From Beijerinckiaceae bacterium (lineage in GTDB: Bacteria; Pseudomonadota; Alphaproteobacteria; Rhizobiales; Beijerinckiaceae): DNA of 64,000 nt. The stretch covers positions 186,001 to 250,000 of the forward strand of contig JAPZUD010000002.1 of NCBI GenBank assembly GCA_027533425.1. Reading direction: 5' to 3'. The position numbers were made by a program, and so were the translations under genes. This document shows, one piece after another, positions 32,293 to 42,636 of this stretch; position 1 is the first letter of the stretch; every line of letters starts with the position of its first letter. The notes under the pieces are model-generated. The model searched no databases. It worked only from the letters and a program-made list of their open reading frames with translations, and had not been told where the DNA came from.

Positions 32293-34680
32293 ATGCGCCC
32301 GATATCGCGCCGTCTTCCGCAGGAGAACATTGCTTGGCCGGATCTTGCGCCTGCCGGTCATGATCCGGAATGGCGGGCCGACGGCAGGCAATGGCTCGCC
32401 GCCCTGGTCATCTTTCTCGGCTGTGCCTTGTTTCTCGCCTGGCCCTGGCTGTCCGGCGCGGTCACCTTGCCCTGGGACGGGAAGGCCCATTTCCAGGCAC
32501 AGGCAGCCTTTCTTGCCCGCTCGATCCATGCCGGCGAGAGCCCGTTCTGGGCGCCGTATGTTTTTTCAGGCCATCCGCAGGTCGCCGATCCGCAATCGCT
32601 GATCTTCAATCCCGGCTTCCTGATGCTCGCGATGCTGACTCCGGCGCCGAGTTTCGCCATGGTCGATGGCGTGGCCTTCGGCTCGCTGGTCTTCGGCGCG
32701 CTGGCCATTCTCGGTTTCGCGCGGGACCGGCGCTGGCACCCGGCGGCGGCCGTCGTGGCGGCCCTCGCTTTCGCCTTCGGCGGCGCAGCCGGCTGGCGGA
32801 TCCAGCATGTCGGGCAGGTGCTCAGCCTTGCCTATTTCCCCTGGGCCTTCTGGATGCTGGACCGCGCCTTCCGGCTGTCCTCGATGCGGTTCGGCGCCTT
32901 GGCGGGCCTTTTTGCCGGGCTGATGGTGCTGGGGCCGGACCAGGTGGCCTTTCTCGGCCTCGTCTGCCTCGCAGGATTCACGCTTGCGCATCTCGTGGGT
33001 GGTCCGGGCCGCCTGCCGCGCCTTCGGGCCAGCCTGAGGCCGCTGGCGGCGGGAGCGCTCGCAGGCGGAGCCGTCATCGCGGTGCCGATCCTGATGGTGC
33101 TGAGCTTCGCCGACGGGTCGAACCGCGCGCAGATCTCGCTTGCCGAGGCGGAGATCGGCTCGCTTCATCCGACCAACCTGCTGACCTTCGTTGTCGCGAA
33201 CCTGTTCGGCACAATCGGCCCCGGCCCGGATTTCTGGGGGGCGCCCAGCGTGCACTGGCCCTACATCGTCAATTCCAATGTCGCGCGGAACATGGCCAAT
33301 GCCTATACGGGCCTGCTGCCGCTGGCCGGCATTCTCGCCTGGCTGGCATGCCCGGCAGCCTACCGCTCCCGGATGGTTGCCCTGCCGATCCTGTTCGGCC
33401 TGATGATCGCCTATGCGCTGGGCCGCTACACGCCGGTCTTCCCGGCGGCCTATCATCTGCTGCCCGGGGTCGATCTCTTCCGCCGCCCGGCCGATTCGCT
33501 GTTCCTTGTCGGCGCGGTCGGATCCTTCATGGCGGGGTTCGGCCTCGACCGGGTCCTGCGGCGCGGGCCGGGCACTTGGCCGGGCACAGCCGCGGCCCTC
33601 TGGCTGGCCACAGGCCTGCTCGCGCTGGCGGGCGGGCTCGCCATGGCCCTCTGGCTCGGCAGGCTCGGGCAGGCCGTGCCGGAACTTTTCGCCACGTCCG
33701 GCTGGCTGCTGGTGGCGGGTGTTGTCCTCATCGTGGCGCAGCGGCAGGCGCAGGCGCGGCCAGTTCTGGTGGCAGCCCTGATGGCCTTTGCCGTGACGGC
33801 CGATCTTCGCTGGAATCTCCGCCCGAACGATTCAACCGGGCTTGACCCCGTCCACTACAGCGAGATGCGCGCCGGCAGCGACAACGAGACCCTCGCCTGG
33901 CTCAAGGCGCATATCGTGCAGGACGGGCAGCGCCGGGACCGGGTGGAACTGGCTGGCCTCGGCTTCGGATGGCCCAATGCCGGGCTTGTCCACGGGCTCG
34001 AGAACGTGCTGGGCTATAACCCGCTGCGCGTTGCGGCCTACAGCGCCGCAACCGGCGCGCAGGATCATGTGGCCAATCCGGACCAGCGCCGGTTCTCTCC
34101 GCTGATGCCGGGCTACCGGTCGGCACTGAGCAACCTGCTCGGCCTGCGCTACATCGTGACGGGCGTGCCGATCGAGCGCATCGACCCCGCGCTGGCGGGT
34201 GATCCGCCCATCCCGGTGGCGCGGACGAAGGACGGCTATATCTACGAGAATCCCGAGGTCCTGCCCCGCGTGCTGGTGGTGCCGGACGCGCAGCCGCTTG
34301 ATCAGGACCGCCTGATCCGGACGGGCGAATGGCCCTCCACCGATTTCCGGAACGTGGTCTATGTCGAGCCCTCCGCGCTGCCCCTGCCCCAAGGCGGCAC
34401 GGGCGGGACGGCGCGCATCACGCGCTACGGCCATGCAACGATCGATATCGCCGTCGAGGCCCCAAGCGGCGGCGTGCTGCTGCTCAATGATGTCTGGCAC
34501 CCGTGGTGGTTTGCCGAGGTGGATGGCGTTCCTGCCCGAATTCTGCGCGCCAATGGGATTTTCCGGGCCGTTGTGCTGCCGCGCGGCGCCCGCCAGGTGA
34601 CCTTCCGGTTCGAGCCGGTGCGCGGGTTGCTCCGCCAGGCACTGCAGAATCGCGGGCTGATCGCCAGCCCGACGCCGTGA
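32293..34680 (+). CDS. YfhO-like polytopic membrane protein
   Basis: 795 aa. One leading helix (about 36-56), many further hydrophobic helices up to about residue 500, then a soluble C-terminal domain (about 500-770) containing TARITRYGHATIDIAVEAPS and GVLLLNDVWHPWWFAEVDG, which is typical of the periplasmic tail in YfhO-type, GT-C-like proteins. The first loop has LPWDGKAHFQAQAAF, with an acidic residue where GT-C enzymes place catalytic Asp. Such proteins often glycosylate teichoic acid or other envelope polymers; here the target is unknown. It lies 33 bases after ribA but likely has a separate role. Confidence 0.75.
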   Translation: MRPISRRLPQENIAWPDLAPAGHDPEWRADGRQWLAALVIFLGCALFLAWPWLSGAVTLPWDGKAHFQAQAAFLARSIHAGESPFWAPYVFSGHPQVADPQSLIFNPGFLMLAMLTPAPSFAMVDGVAFGSLVFGALAILGFARDRRWHPAAAVVAALAFAFGGAAGWRIQHVGQVLSLAYFPWAFWMLDRAFRLSSMRFGALAGLFAGLMVLGPDQVAFLGLVCLAGFTLAHLVGGPGRLPRLRASLRPLAAGALAGGAVIAVPILMVLSFADGSNRAQISLAEAEIGSLHPTNLLTFVVANLFGTIGPGPDFWGAPSVHWPYIVNSNVARNMANAYTGLLPLAGILAWLACPAAYRSRMVALPILFGLMIAYALGRYTPVFPAAYHLLPGVDLFRRPADSLFLVGAVGSFMAGFGLDRVLRRGPGTWPGTAAALWLATGLLALAGGLAMALWLGRLGQAVPELFATSGWLLVAGVVLIVAQRQAQARPVLVAALMAFAVTADLRWNLRPNDSTGLDPVHYSEMRAGSDNETLAWLKAHIVQDGQRRDRVELAGLGFGWPNAGLVHGLENVLGYNPLRVAAYSAATGAQDHVANPDQRRFSPLMPGYRSALSNLLGLRYIVTGVPIERIDPALAGDPPIPVARTKDGYIYENPEVLPRVLVVPDAQPLDQDRLIRTGEWPSTDFRNVVYVEPSALPLPQGGTGGTARITRYGHATIDIAVEAPSGGVLLLNDVWHPWWFAEVDGVPARILRANGIFRAVVLPRGARQVTFRFEPVRGLLRQALQNRGLIASPTP

Positions 34681-34681
34681 T

Positions 34682-35461
34682 TCACGCCGTCTGCCGACGG
34701 GCGAGTACGCGGTCGATCATCGAGCGGCAGGCGACCAGCTCTTCCAGCGCATAGCGCATCGCCTCGCGGGCGGAAGCCGGCATCGCCTCGGCCGGGCCAT
34801 CGCGCTCCGGCGCTGCAACCGGACGGGGCGCTGCGGGCGGGGTGACGACACCCTCGCCCCTCGCCAGACCGCCGCGGAACATCGAGACCTGCGGGGGCGG
34901 CGGCGGGGCCGGCCCTTGTTCGAGCGTGATGGCAATGCCGGATTCCGCCGGCTCCTCTTCCGGTTCGGGACGCCAGTTCTCGAGCGCGGGGTTCGGCAGG
35001 TCCGGCAAAGCGGGCGCGGCAGCCGCCTCGATTGCGGGCACGAGAACAGGCGGGGCCGGCGGCGATGACGGCGCGAGGACCGGCATCTCGAGGGGCATCT
35101 CGACCGGTGGTACCGGCCGCTGGGTCATGGCAGGCGCAGACGGGGCAGCCGGCTGGACCGGCGGCGGCTGCACGGGTTCAGCCTCGGCCAGCCCGCGGGC
35201 GAAGACCTGCACCGCGCGCGCGCCCTGCTCCTTCAGGATGCGCTGGACACCCTTGATCGTGTAGCCTTCCTTGTAGAGCAGGTGGCGGATACCCTTCAGC
35301 AGCTCGACGTCATCCGGGCGATAATAGCGCCGGCCACCGCCGCGCTTGAGCGGCTTGATCTGGCTGAAACGGGTTTCCCAGAAACGCAGAACATGCTGCG
35401 GCAGATCGAGATCCTCGGCGACCTCGCTGATCGTCCGGTACGCGTCCGGTGCCTTGTCCAT
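34682..35461 (-). CDS. MerR-family transcriptional regulator
   Basis: 259 aa from ATG 35461, preceded by GAGG. The winged-helix MerR DNA-binding domain spans about 8-75: [60 protein letters not shown]. It is followed by a long Pro/Ala-rich disordered linker (about 95-225) and a short C-terminal helix ([20 protein letters not shown]). No effector-binding Cys motif is present. The pairing ihfA-merR directly downstream of fabH is conserved across alphaproteobacteria; it is co-oriented with ihfA, 23 bases downstream. Its regulon is not known. Confidence 0.88.
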   Translation of the reverse strand: MDKAPDAYRTISEVAEDLDLPQHVLRFWETRFSQIKPLKRGGGRRYYRPDDVELLKGIRHLLYKEGYTIKGVQRILKEQGARAVQVFARGLAEAEPVQPPPVQPAAPSAPAMTQRPVPPVEMPLEMPVLAPSSPPAPPVLVPAIEAAAAPALPDLPNPALENWRPEPEEEPAESGIAITLEQGPAPPPPPQVSMFRGGLARGEGVVTPPAAPRPVAAPERDGPAEAMPASAREAMRYALEELVACRSMIDRVLARRQTA

Positions 35462-35484
35462 GCCCGCCTCGCCTTCCGGTCGGA

Positions 35485-35796
35485 TCAATCCTCGTCGGCC
35501 GTTTCCAGCCCGTTGATCCGGGCCTTCATCACGTTGGACGGCTTGAAGACCAGCACGCGGCGCGGCGTGATCGGCACCTCGACGCCGGTCTTCGGGTTGC
35601 GGCCGATCCGTTCACCCTTCTCGCGGACGATGAACGAGCCGAAGGAAGAGAGCTTCACCGTCTCGCCCTTGGCGAGGGTGTCGCTGATCTCGCGCAGGAC
35701 GGCCTCGACCAGATCGGACGATTCGGCACGGCTCAGGCCCAGCTTCTGGTACACGGCCTCGCAAAGGTCGGCCCGGGTGATTGTCTGGTTGGCCAT
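35485..35796 (-). CDS. ihfA: Integration host factor subunit alpha
   Basis: 103 aa HU/IHF-family DNA-bending protein. Conserved features: [19 protein letters not shown], the [17 protein letters not shown] core (about 43-59), and the arm with [20 protein letters not shown] (about 65-84), whose Pro intercalates into DNA. The RNPKTG and the VPITPRRV context assign it to the IhfA rather than the HU group. It works as a heterodimer with IhfB in recombination, replication and transcription. A near-consensus promoter lies 60 bases upstream and a near-palindrome is between it and the start. Confidence 0.95.
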   Translation of the reverse strand: MANQTITRADLCEAVYQKLGLSRAESSDLVEAVLREISDTLAKGETVKLSSFGSFIVREKGERIGRNPKTGVEVPITPRRVLVFKPSNVMKARINGLETADED

Positions 35797-35855
35797 TGGC
35801 TTGATCCCCGTGAAAACTTAAATCGCGATAATTGAATTTAACTCAAGCACTTACG

Positions 35856-35884
35856 ATTTTAGGCCTTTGCTTCATCCCGGTCAA
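35856..35884 (-). promoter_or_regulatory. Sigma-70-type promoter for ihfA-merR
   Basis: On the minus strand TTGACC (35879-35884) and TAAAAT (35856-35861) are 17 bases apart. Just downstream, 35832-35846 is an imperfect palindrome (TTGAGTTAAATTCAA on the minus strand) that could be an autoregulatory site. The region is markedly AT-richer than its surroundings. Confidence 0.75.
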
Positions 35885-35909
35885 TCGACTTGACTGAGAG
35901 GCGCCCGGA

Positions 35910-36881
35910 CTAAAGCCGGAAAAGTGCCGAGCCCCAGGTGAAGCCGCCGCCCATGGCCTCGATCAGCACGACTTGCCCCTTGCGGATCCGTCCGTCCCGG
36001 ACGGCCGTGTCGAGCGCCAGCGGAATCGAGGCGGCCGAGGTGTTGCCATGGTCCTGCACGGTCATCACCACCTTGTCGAGCGGGATATCGAGCTTCTCGG
36101 CGCTGGCGGTGATGATCCGCGCATTGGCCTGGTGGGGCACGAACCAGTCGATCGTCTCGGCCGAGAAGCCGGTCGCGGCGAAGGCATCGACGATGACATC
36201 GGTGATCATGCCGACCGCATGCTTGAAGACTTCGCGGCCCTCCATGCGCAGATGGCCGGCGAGCTGGTTGGTCGAGGGGCCACCATCCACGTAGAGCTTC
36301 TCGCGGTGGCGGCCATCGGAGCGCAGATGCGTGGTCAGGATGCCCTGGTCCGCCATGGTGCCGGCCGCTTCGTAGCCTTCGATGACCACCGCGCCGGCGC
36401 CGTCCCCGAAGAGGACGCAGGTTGTCCGGTCATTCCAGTCGAGGATGCGCGAGAAGGTTTCGGCACCGATGACAAGCGCACGCTTCGCTGCACCGGAGGT
36501 GACGAATTTCTCGGCCGTGGTCAGCGCGAAGACGAAACCCGAGCAGACCGCGGCCACGTCGAAGGCCGCGCCATGGGTGATGCCGAGATTGGCCTGGACC
36601 TGCGTGGCCGTGGCGGGGAAGGTATAGTCCGGCGTGGCCGTAGCGAGGACGATCAGGTCAATCTCGCCGGCCGTGATGCCGGCGGCATCAAGGGCGCGGC
36701 GGGCGGCCTCGGTGGCAAGCTGGCTGGTTGTCTCGCCCTCGGCTGCGATATGCCGCGCGCGGATCCCCGTGCGCTGGGTGATCCACTCATCCGATGTGTC
36801 GACCTTCCGCGCGAGATCGGCGTTGGTCACCCGGTTGGCCGGCAGGTAGCTGCCCGTGCCGATGATTCGCGTGCGACGCAT
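35910..36881 (-). CDS. fabH: Beta-ketoacyl-ACP synthase III
   Basis: 323 aa from ATG 36881, which overlaps the plsX stop by one base (TAATG). Starts fatty-acid synthesis by condensing acetyl-CoA with malonyl-ACP. Catalytic triad visible: Cys in [14 protein letters not shown] (about 109-122), His in [12 protein letters not shown] (about 246-257) and Asn in [15 protein letters not shown] (about 277-291). [16 protein letters not shown] and [14 protein letters not shown] near the N-terminus are typical. plsX-fabH-ihfA-merR is the standard alphaproteobacterial order. Confidence 0.97.
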   Translation of the reverse strand: MRRTRIIGTGSYLPANRVTNADLARKVDTSDEWITQRTGIRARHIAAEGETTSQLATEAARRALDAAGITAGEIDLIVLATATPDYTFPATATQVQANLGITHGAAFDVAAVCSGFVFALTTAEKFVTSGAAKRALVIGAETFSRILDWNDRTTCVLFGDGAGAVVIEGYEAAGTMADQGILTTHLRSDGRHREKLYVDGGPSTNQLAGHLRMEGREVFKHAVGMITDVIVDAFAATGFSAETIDWFVPHQANARIITASAEKLDIPLDKVVMTVQDHGNTSAASIPLALDTAVRDGRIRKGQVVLIEAMGGGFTWGSALFRL

Positions 36882-38014
36882 TACTGGCCTTCCGTCCGAT
36901 GGCTCCCGGACGGATCCGGGGCGGATTGAGCCTCGCCCTCGGCGGCCTCGACCATCGCGGAGGAGGCGCCGGGCAGCACCCACTCGCCGCGATCGGCGAG
37001 GGCGTGGGAGATTTTCGAGAGCAGTTCGTATTTCACCATGTCGTAGGCGACATCGATGGCGCTGGCAAAGCCGAGAGCATCGGTGCCGCCATGGCTTTTC
37101 ACAACGATTCCATCAAGCCCGAGGAACACGCCGCCATTGACGCGGCGCGGATCCATCTTGTGCCGGAGCGCCCGGAAGGCGCTGCGGGCGAAAAGATAGC
37201 CGATCTTGGCGAGCAGCGAGCGCTGGATCGCGCCGCGGAGATATTCCCCGATCTGCTTGGCCGTGCCCTCGGCGGTCTTCAGCGCGATATTGCCGGCGAA
37301 GCCTTCGGTGACCACCACATCGGTCGTGCCCTTGCCGATATCATCGCCCTCGACGAAGCCACGATAATCGAGATTGGGCAGGTTCGCCTCGCGCAGGATG
37401 CGGCCGGCTTCCTTGACCTGTTCGAGGCCCTTGACCTCCTCGACCCCGACATTGAGCAGGCCAACGGTCGGGCGGTCGATATCGAAGACAATCCGGGCCA
37501 TGGCCGAACCCATGATCGCCATGTCGACGAGGTTCTCGGCCTCGGCGCCGATGGATGCGCCGACATCGAGCACGATCGATTCACCGCGCGCAGTCGGCCA
37601 CATGCAGGCAATGGCGGGGCGGTCGATCCCGGGCATCATCTTCAGGCAGAAGCGCGACATCACCATCAGCGCGCCGGTATTGCCGGCCGAGACGCAGACC
37701 TGGGCCTCGCCCTTCTTCACGGCGTCGATGGCCTGCCACATCGAGGATTTGTAGCGCCCCTGGCGCAAGGCCTGCGAGGGCTTGTCGTCCATGGCGATGG
37801 CGATATCGCTGTGATGGATGCTGGACCGCGCAGCCAAAACCGGAAACTTCGCCAGTTCGGCGCGGATCTCGGCCTCGCGGCCGAAAAGCAGGAAGAACGT
37901 GTCGGGATGGCGCTCCAGCGCCTTGGCCGCGCCGGGAATGACCACCGAGGGGCCATGGTCCCCGCCCATCGCGTCGAGCGAGATCCTGACCTGAACCGAA
38001 GCCGCGTCACTCAT
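36881..38014 (-). CDS. plsX: Phosphate acyltransferase PlsX
   Basis: 377 aa. Peripheral membrane enzyme making acyl-phosphate from acyl-ACP for phospholipid synthesis. Seen: [20 protein letters not shown] (about 11-30), [17 protein letters not shown] (about 105-121), [16 protein letters not shown], and the C-terminal [16 protein letters not shown] (about 303-318). The final 30 residues are a variable tail. First gene of plsX-fabH; the 160 bases upstream separate it from yceD, which reads in the same direction and is likely part of the same transcript. Confidence 0.96.
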   Translation of the reverse strand: MSDAASVQVRISLDAMGGDHGPSVVIPGAAKALERHPDTFFLLFGREAEIRAELAKFPVLAARSSIHHSDIAIAMDDKPSQALRQGRYKSSMWQAIDAVKKGEAQVCVSAGNTGALMVMSRFCLKMMPGIDRPAIACMWPTARGESIVLDVGASIGAEAENLVDMAIMGSAMARIVFDIDRPTVGLLNVGVEEVKGLEQVKEAGRILREANLPNLDYRGFVEGDDIGKGTTDVVVTEGFAGNIALKTAEGTAKQIGEYLRGAIQRSLLAKIGYLFARSAFRALRHKMDPRRVNGGVFLGLDGIVVKSHGGTDALGFASAIDVAYDMVKYELLSKISHALADRGEWVLPGASSAMVEAAEGEAQSAPDPSGSHRTEGQ

Positions 38015-38174
38015 GAATGAATAGAGCCTCCGAATGCGACAGGCGTCGCGGTCTCCCGGATGTCGTCTGCCGGCAGGCGGGGGTGTGTCGGCATAGAATT
38101 ACTCATCGAGCGGTGCAAGCCGAAAAGGGCGAAATCGGGGCCGAACCCTCGCCTTTCACGCCCGATACGCCAAC

Positions 38175-38717
38175 TCACCCCTCTTCGTCCTTCAGTTTGA
38201 GCGCCAGCAGCGCCTCGAAGGGCGACTGGCGGGCCGGTTCGGGATCGCCGCCGGCAAAGGAGGCTCCTGGCTTGCGCGGATAGGGAGCGAGTTCGAGGGC
38301 CAGGAATTCGACCACGACGGCGCCGAAATCGATCTGACCGTCGACGATCAGGTCCGGTGGCTCGAAATCCTCGTTCTCTTCCTCGGCGGCGCGCTTGGTC
38401 ATCCGCTCGATCAGGCCTTCGGGCGCGAACTGGATGGCGACCGGCGCCTCGATCTCCTGAGGGAAGGGTTCGAGCGAGACAACACAGACCGGCTGGATGC
38501 GGGCCTTCAGCGTGCCCTCGATATCGACCCGGCCGTTATTGGCCTGCGTGATGGCGAGAACCGCCTCCAGAGCATCGACCGCGTGGAGGCCCAGCAGCGC
38601 CGCGATTCGAGCGCGGGCCGCCTCGTCCGGACGCAGGACGAGATGGGTTTCGCCATGCAACGTCGCGACGGGGACAGGATGGGAAAAGGGCAGGTCGAGG
38701 GATTTCCGTGCGGCCAT
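38175..38717 (-). CDS. DUF177 protein (YceD-like)
   Basis: 180 aa. DUF177/YceD family: the central ITQANNGRVDIEGTLKARIQ (about 55-74), VCVVSLEPFPQEIEAPV where the first Cys of the usual pair is retained, the acidic loop AAEEENEDFEPPDLIVDGQID (about 110-130; quoted in part EEENEDFEPPD), and the conserved C-terminal SPFEALLALK. In many bacteria yceD is followed by rpmF; here it precedes plsX-fabH without rpmF, as is common in alphaproteobacteria. Bacterial YceD has been linked to 23S rRNA metabolism, but its role in this lineage is not established. Confidence 0.88.
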   Translation of the reverse strand: MAARKSLDLPFSHPVPVATLHGETHLVLRPDEAARARIAALLGLHAVDALEAVLAITQANNGRVDIEGTLKARIQPVCVVSLEPFPQEIEAPVAIQFAPEGLIERMTKRAAEEENEDFEPPDLIVDGQIDFGAVVVEFLALELAPYPRKPGASFAGGDPEPARQSPFEALLALKLKDEEG

Positions 38718-38719
38718 TT

Positions 38720-39241
38720 TCAGCCTCCGCTCAGGGTGGCGCCGGCGAGCAGGGTGCGGAGATCGGCAGCGTCGAGGCGGCGGCGCCAGGCTTCGATCTC
38801 GGCCAGCAGACCGGCATGGATGTCGGCCGGCGCGATGCGGCCCGACATCAGGTTGCGCGACAGAACCTCGCGCAGGGCCCCCTCGCCGGCCTCCAGCGCG
38901 GCGGTGTAGGCCTCGGCGCGGCCATAGAAGCCCTGTGCCAGTTTCTTCACGCGCTTGCCGACGGCAAGGTCGCTCACGCCGGCGCGACGCAGGCCATCAT
39001 CGAGATCCTCGAAGAGCCGGTCGACCAGCGCCTGCGCCAGGGGTTCGGCCTCCCCACCGAGCGCACGGAGGCGGCGCAGCACAAGGGTTGCGACAATGAC
39101 GAGCCGCTCGAAGCGGCCCTCGAAATCATCGACGACACCGAAATGGCGAAAGGCTTCAGGCGCGCGTGAGGCGGCCACGATATCGCCATAGAGGGCCGCG
39201 ATGGGAGATTCACGCGGCGTGAAGAACGGAAGTCGGATCAT
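38720..39241 (-). CDS. Ubiquinol-cytochrome c chaperone family protein
   Basis: 173 aa, the CBP3/UQCC1-like domain: IAALYGDIVAASRAPEAFRH (about 14-33), DDFEGRFERLVIVATLVLRR (about 38-57), LVDRLFEDLDDGLRRAGVSD and KRVKKLAQGFYGRAEAY. Mitochondrial relatives assist cytochrome b assembly into complex III; the bacterial homologues are thought to do likewise at the inner membrane. It ends 2 bases before the yceD-like gene, so the two are co-transcribed. Divergent from bamE. Confidence 0.88.
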   Translation of the reverse strand: MIRLPFFTPRESPIAALYGDIVAASRAPEAFRHFGVVDDFEGRFERLVIVATLVLRRLRALGGEAEPLAQALVDRLFEDLDDGLRRAGVSDLAVGKRVKKLAQGFYGRAEAYTAALEAGEGALREVLSRNLMSGRIAPADIHAGLLAEIEAWRRRLDAADLRTLLAGATLSGG

Positions 39242-39383
39242 CGAGAGCGTTCTTTCGGGCTGTCAAACCGGGGACCGGACGGGAATTCTGCCGCGTCTTC
39301 CGGGCCGGCTTGCGGAAGTCGATTGTGTTTGTTCATGAATTTGGGCATCCATAGCGGCGTTCCGGAAACGGTGCAATTCGCTC

Positions 39384-39418
39384 GTGCCCGGAAGGGGCAC
39401 CAACAGGCCTCAGAGGCC
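39384..39418 (+). promoter_or_regulatory. Two hairpins in the bamE leader
   Basis: GTGCCC (39384-39389) pairs with GGGCAC (39395-39400), and GGCCTC (39406-39411) with GAGGCC (39413-39418), just before the RBS (GGAG near 39427) of bamE. They may be part of the 5' leader or a promoter operator; function is not known. Confidence 0.3.
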
Positions 39419-39438
39419 GTGATCGTGGAGTGAGAGTC

Positions 39439-39900
39439 GTGACGAAAGCCCAGCCCCGCGCCCGTTCCATCGCGCTTCGCCTGAGCGGAATCGCGCTTGC
39501 CGCGACCCTACTCGGCGGCTGCCTTGCCGACCAGAGCCCCGGCATCCGCGGTTTCGTGCTGGACGAGAAGGCGTTGGACCAGATCCGGCCGGGCTCCTCG
39601 GCGGAGCAGGTTATCCTCGTGCTCGGCACACCCTCGACCACCTCCACCGTGGGCGGCCAGACCTATTACTACATCTCGCAGAAAGTCAGCCAGCGCTTCC
39701 AGTTCATGAACGAGAGGATCACCGACCAGCGCGTTGTCGCGGTCTATCTCGACAAGAACAACCGCGTGGAGCGCGTCGCGAATTACGGTCTGAAGGACGG
39801 CAAGGTTTTCGACTTCATCTCGCGCACCACACCGACCGGCGGTGTCGAGAACAGCTTCATCTCGAGCCTGTTCCGCCGGATCGGCGCCAGCGCGGTCTGA
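39439..39900 (+). CDS. bamE: Outer-membrane protein assembly factor BamE (SmpA/OmlA)
   Basis: 153 aa from a GTG at 39439, with GGAG 8 bases upstream; a GTG three codons earlier is possible. Lipoprotein signal ends in the lipobox LGGC (Cys about residue 28). SmpA/OmlA domain: LDQIRPGSSAEQVILVLGTP (about 46-65), TSTVGGQTYYYISQKV, FMNERITDQRVVAVYLDKNN (about 89-108) and VANYGLKDGKVFDFISRTTP. It is a component of the beta-barrel assembly machine at the outer membrane's inner face. Standing alone before a strong bidirectional terminator. Confidence 0.93.
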   Translation: MTKAQPRARSIALRLSGIALAATLLGGCLADQSPGIRGFVLDEKALDQIRPGSSAEQVILVLGTPSTTSTVGGQTYYYISQKVSQRFQFMNERITDQRVVAVYLDKNNRVERVANYGLKDGKVFDFISRTTPTGGVENSFISSLFRRIGASAV

Positions 39901-39935
39901 CCTCGCCCTCAACGCCAGGACCAACACCCGAAAAG

Positions 39936-39965
39936 AAAACCCCGCGATTGCTCGCGGGGTTTTTT
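39936..39965. terminator. Bidirectional intrinsic terminator between bamE and hppA
   Basis: Stem AAAACCCCGCGA (39936-39947) with TCGCGGGGTTTT (39952-39963), 4-nt loop, followed on the plus strand by more T. The A-tract on the left arm gives a T-tract on the minus strand, so it can end both convergent transcripts. Confidence 0.88.
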
Positions 39966-40018
39966 GTCGATGTGCACCGGAAGGACGGGTGCCGGAGCGC
40001 CCGTCCGCGGTTCAGGCC

Positions 40019-42151
40019 TCAATGGGCGAGGATCGCCAGCAGCAGCAGGGCCACGATGTTGGTGATCTTGATGGCCGGGTTGACGGCCGGGCCGGCGGTA
40101 TCCTTGTAGGGGTCGCCGACGGTATCGCCCGTTACCGAGGCCTTGTGGGCATCGGAACCCTTGAGATGCTTCACGCCGGCGCTGTCCACGAAGCCATCCT
40201 CGAAGGACTTCTTCGCATTGTCCCAGGCACCGCCGCCCGAGGTCATCGAGATGGCCACGAAGAGGCCGGTCACGATCACGCCGAGCAGCATCGCACCGAC
40301 GGCCGAGAAGGCCGCGGACTTGCCCGCCAGCGCGAGGATCGCGAAGTAGAGTACCACCGGCGAGAGCACCGGCAGGAGCGACGGTACCACCATCTCGCGG
40401 ATCGCCGCCTTGGTGAGCATGTCAACCGCGCGGGCATAATCCGGCTTGTCGGTGCCCGCCATGATGCCGGTCTTTTCCTTGAACTGGCGGCGCACTTCCA
40501 CCACCACGTCGCCGGCTGCGCGGCCGACGGCAGTCATGGCAATACCGCCGAACAGGAACGGGATCAGGCCGCCGAGAAGCAGGCCGACGACCACGTAGGG
40601 GTTCGACAGCGAGAAGTCGATCACGACGCCCTTGAAATAGGGATACTTGTCGGCGTTGGTCACGAAGAACTTCAGATCCTCGCTGTAGGCGGCGAAGAGG
40701 ACCAGCGCGCCAAGACCGGCCGAGCCGATCGCATAGCCCTTGGTGACCGCCTTGGTCGTGTTGCCGACGGCGTCAAGCGCGTCGGTCGACTTGCGGACTT
40801 CCTTGGGCAGGCCCGCCATTTCGGCAATGCCGCCGGCATTGTCCGTGACCGGGCCGAAGGCATCGAGCGCCACGATCATGCCGGCAAGGCCGAGCATGGT
40901 GGCCGTGGCGATGGCCGTGCCGAACAGGCCGGCGAACTGGTAGGTCGAGATCACGCCGCCGACGATCACCAGGGTCGGCAGGGCGGTCGATTCGAGGCTG
41001 ACCGCCAGCCCCTGGATGACGTTCGTACCATGCCCCGTCACCGAGGCCTGGGCGATGGAGACGACCGGGCGCTTGCCGGTGGCGGTGTAGTATTCGGTGA
41101 TCCAGACGATCAGCGCCGTCACCGCGAGGCCGATCAGCCCGCAGATGAAGAGCGCCTTGCCGGTGATGACCTGCCCCGCAACGGTGCCGATCGAGCCCCA
41201 GCCGATCGTCAGCGAGGTGGCCGCGCCGAGGCCGATGACCGACAGCACGCCGGTGGCGATGAGGCCCTTGTAGAGGGCGCCCATGATCGAGCCATTGGCG
41301 CCGAGCTTCACGAAATAGGTGCCGATGATCGAGGTGAGGATGCAGGCGGCGCCGATGGCCATCGGATAGAGCATGGCCATGCCAAGCGAGGCCTGCGTGC
41401 CGAAGAAGATCGCGGCGAGAACCATCGTGGCCACAAGTGTCACGGCGTAGGTCTCGAACAGGTCGGCCGCCATGCCGGCACAATCGCCGACATTGTCGCC
41501 CACATTGTCGGCGATCACGGCCGGGTTGCGCGGGTCATCTTCCGGAATGCCGGCCTCGACCTTGCCGACAAGGTCGGCGCCCACATCCGCACCCTTTGTG
41601 AAGATGCCGCCGCCGAGACGGGCAAAGATCGAGATCAGCGAAGCGCCGAAGCCGAGCGCAACCAGCGCGTCGATCACGGTGCGGCTGGCGGGCGCGAGGC
41701 CGAGAAACTGCGTCAGGACCATGTAATAGACAGCGACGCCCAGCAGCGCGAGACCGGCCACGAGCATGCCCGTGACGGCACCCGCCTTGAAGGCGATGTC
41801 GAGGCCGCTCGCGAGGCTCTGCATGGCCGCCTGCGCGGTGCGGACATTCGCACGGACCGAGACGTTCATGCCGATGAAGCCGGCGAGGCCGGACAGGATC
41901 GCGCCGATGGCAAAGCCGATCGCCACCTGCCAGCCGAGCAGGGCCCAGGCCCCGGCGAAAATCACAATGCCGACGAGGGCGATGGTATTGTATTGCCGCT
42001 TGAGATAGGCGCTGGCGCCTTCGGCGATGTTGCCGGCAATTTCCTGCATCCGCTGGTTGCCCGCATCCTGCGCCATCACCGAGTTGATCGTGATGACGGC
42101 GTAGACGATGGAAAGGGCACCGAGCGCGATGATCGCGAGAAGAGCTGTCAT
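40019..42151 (-). CDS. hppA: Membrane-bound proton-translocating pyrophosphatase (K+-independent)
   Basis: 710 aa from ATG 42151. Around 16 membrane helices; hydrolyses PPi and pumps H+. Key sites: [20 protein letters not shown] (about 187-206, substrate and Mg site), [19 protein letters not shown] (about 219-237) and the C-terminal [19 protein letters not shown]. The signature [15 protein letters not shown] has Lys where K+-dependent pumps have Ala, so this is the K+-independent class. Faces the bamE terminator; a small secreted protein gene is divergent. This gene commonly neighbours thiL/nusB in alphaproteobacteria, as here. Confidence 0.97.
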   Translation of the reverse strand: MTALLAIIALGALSIVYAVITINSVMAQDAGNQRMQEIAGNIAEGASAYLKRQYNTIALVGIVIFAGAWALLGWQVAIGFAIGAILSGLAGFIGMNVSVRANVRTAQAAMQSLASGLDIAFKAGAVTGMLVAGLALLGVAVYYMVLTQFLGLAPASRTVIDALVALGFGASLISIFARLGGGIFTKGADVGADLVGKVEAGIPEDDPRNPAVIADNVGDNVGDCAGMAADLFETYAVTLVATMVLAAIFFGTQASLGMAMLYPMAIGAACILTSIIGTYFVKLGANGSIMGALYKGLIATGVLSVIGLGAATSLTIGWGSIGTVAGQVITGKALFICGLIGLAVTALIVWITEYYTATGKRPVVSIAQASVTGHGTNVIQGLAVSLESTALPTLVIVGGVISTYQFAGLFGTAIATATMLGLAGMIVALDAFGPVTDNAGGIAEMAGLPKEVRKSTDALDAVGNTTKAVTKGYAIGSAGLGALVLFAAYSEDLKFFVTNADKYPYFKGVVIDFSLSNPYVVVGLLLGGLIPFLFGGIAMTAVGRAAGDVVVEVRRQFKEKTGIMAGTDKPDYARAVDMLTKAAIREMVVPSLLPVLSPVVLYFAILALAGKSAAFSAVGAMLLGVIVTGLFVAISMTSGGGAWDNAKKSFEDGFVDSAGVKHLKGSDAHKASVTGDTVGDPYKDTAGPAVNPAIKITNIVALLLLAILAH

Positions 42152-42395
42152 GTCTGGACTCTTTTTTTGCTGTGCTCGATCAGATGTCGTCAGCCCGCGG
42201 CAATCGGCCTCCCTGCCCCTGCCTGCTGATCCCGGCGGTGTTAGCAAAGCTTTCACGATGAATCCATGCCGACTTTCGATGCCGGACCCCGTCGTCCCAT
42301 GCTTTGAAAGGTCTCGCTGGCACCCCGCTTGACCGAGGCAGGGCATCGGCTCACGCTGCAGGCGTCGCGGCTGTCGCGGCAGACGGGGGAAGACC

Positions 42396-42629
42396 ATGAA
42401 AAAACTGATGATTGCAGCCGGAGCCGCGTTGATTGCCAGTACAGCCTTCCTGGCCTCCACGCCGGAGGCCTCGGCCTGGGGCTGCGAGGCACGCGGCAAC
42501 GGCACGACGCGGGGCTGGAGCACGCGCTACCCGACCCGCGCCGCCGCGGCGAACCGTGCGCTGCGCGAATGCATCCGCCGGCCCGGCGCCCGGCGCTGCG
42601 TGATCACCTATTGCGATCCCTATCGCTGA
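42396..42629 (+). CDS. Small secreted cysteine-containing protein
   Basis: 77 aa. Strong signal peptide ([20 protein letters not shown], cut near ASA about residue 27), leaving a 50-residue basic mature protein with four Cys ([29 protein letters not shown]), enough for two disulfides. The pattern resembles short DUF4189-like secreted domains, but I would not assign a family. An RBS-like GGGGGAAG is upstream of the ATG. Convergent with the MFS transporter gene, 7 bases apart. Function unknown; a small periplasmic or secreted role is the safe reading. Confidence 0.65.
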   Translation: MKKLMIAAGAALIASTAFLASTPEASAWGCEARGNGTTRGWSTRYPTRAAAANRALRECIRRPGARRCVITYCDPYR

Positions 42630-42636
42630 GCCGCCT

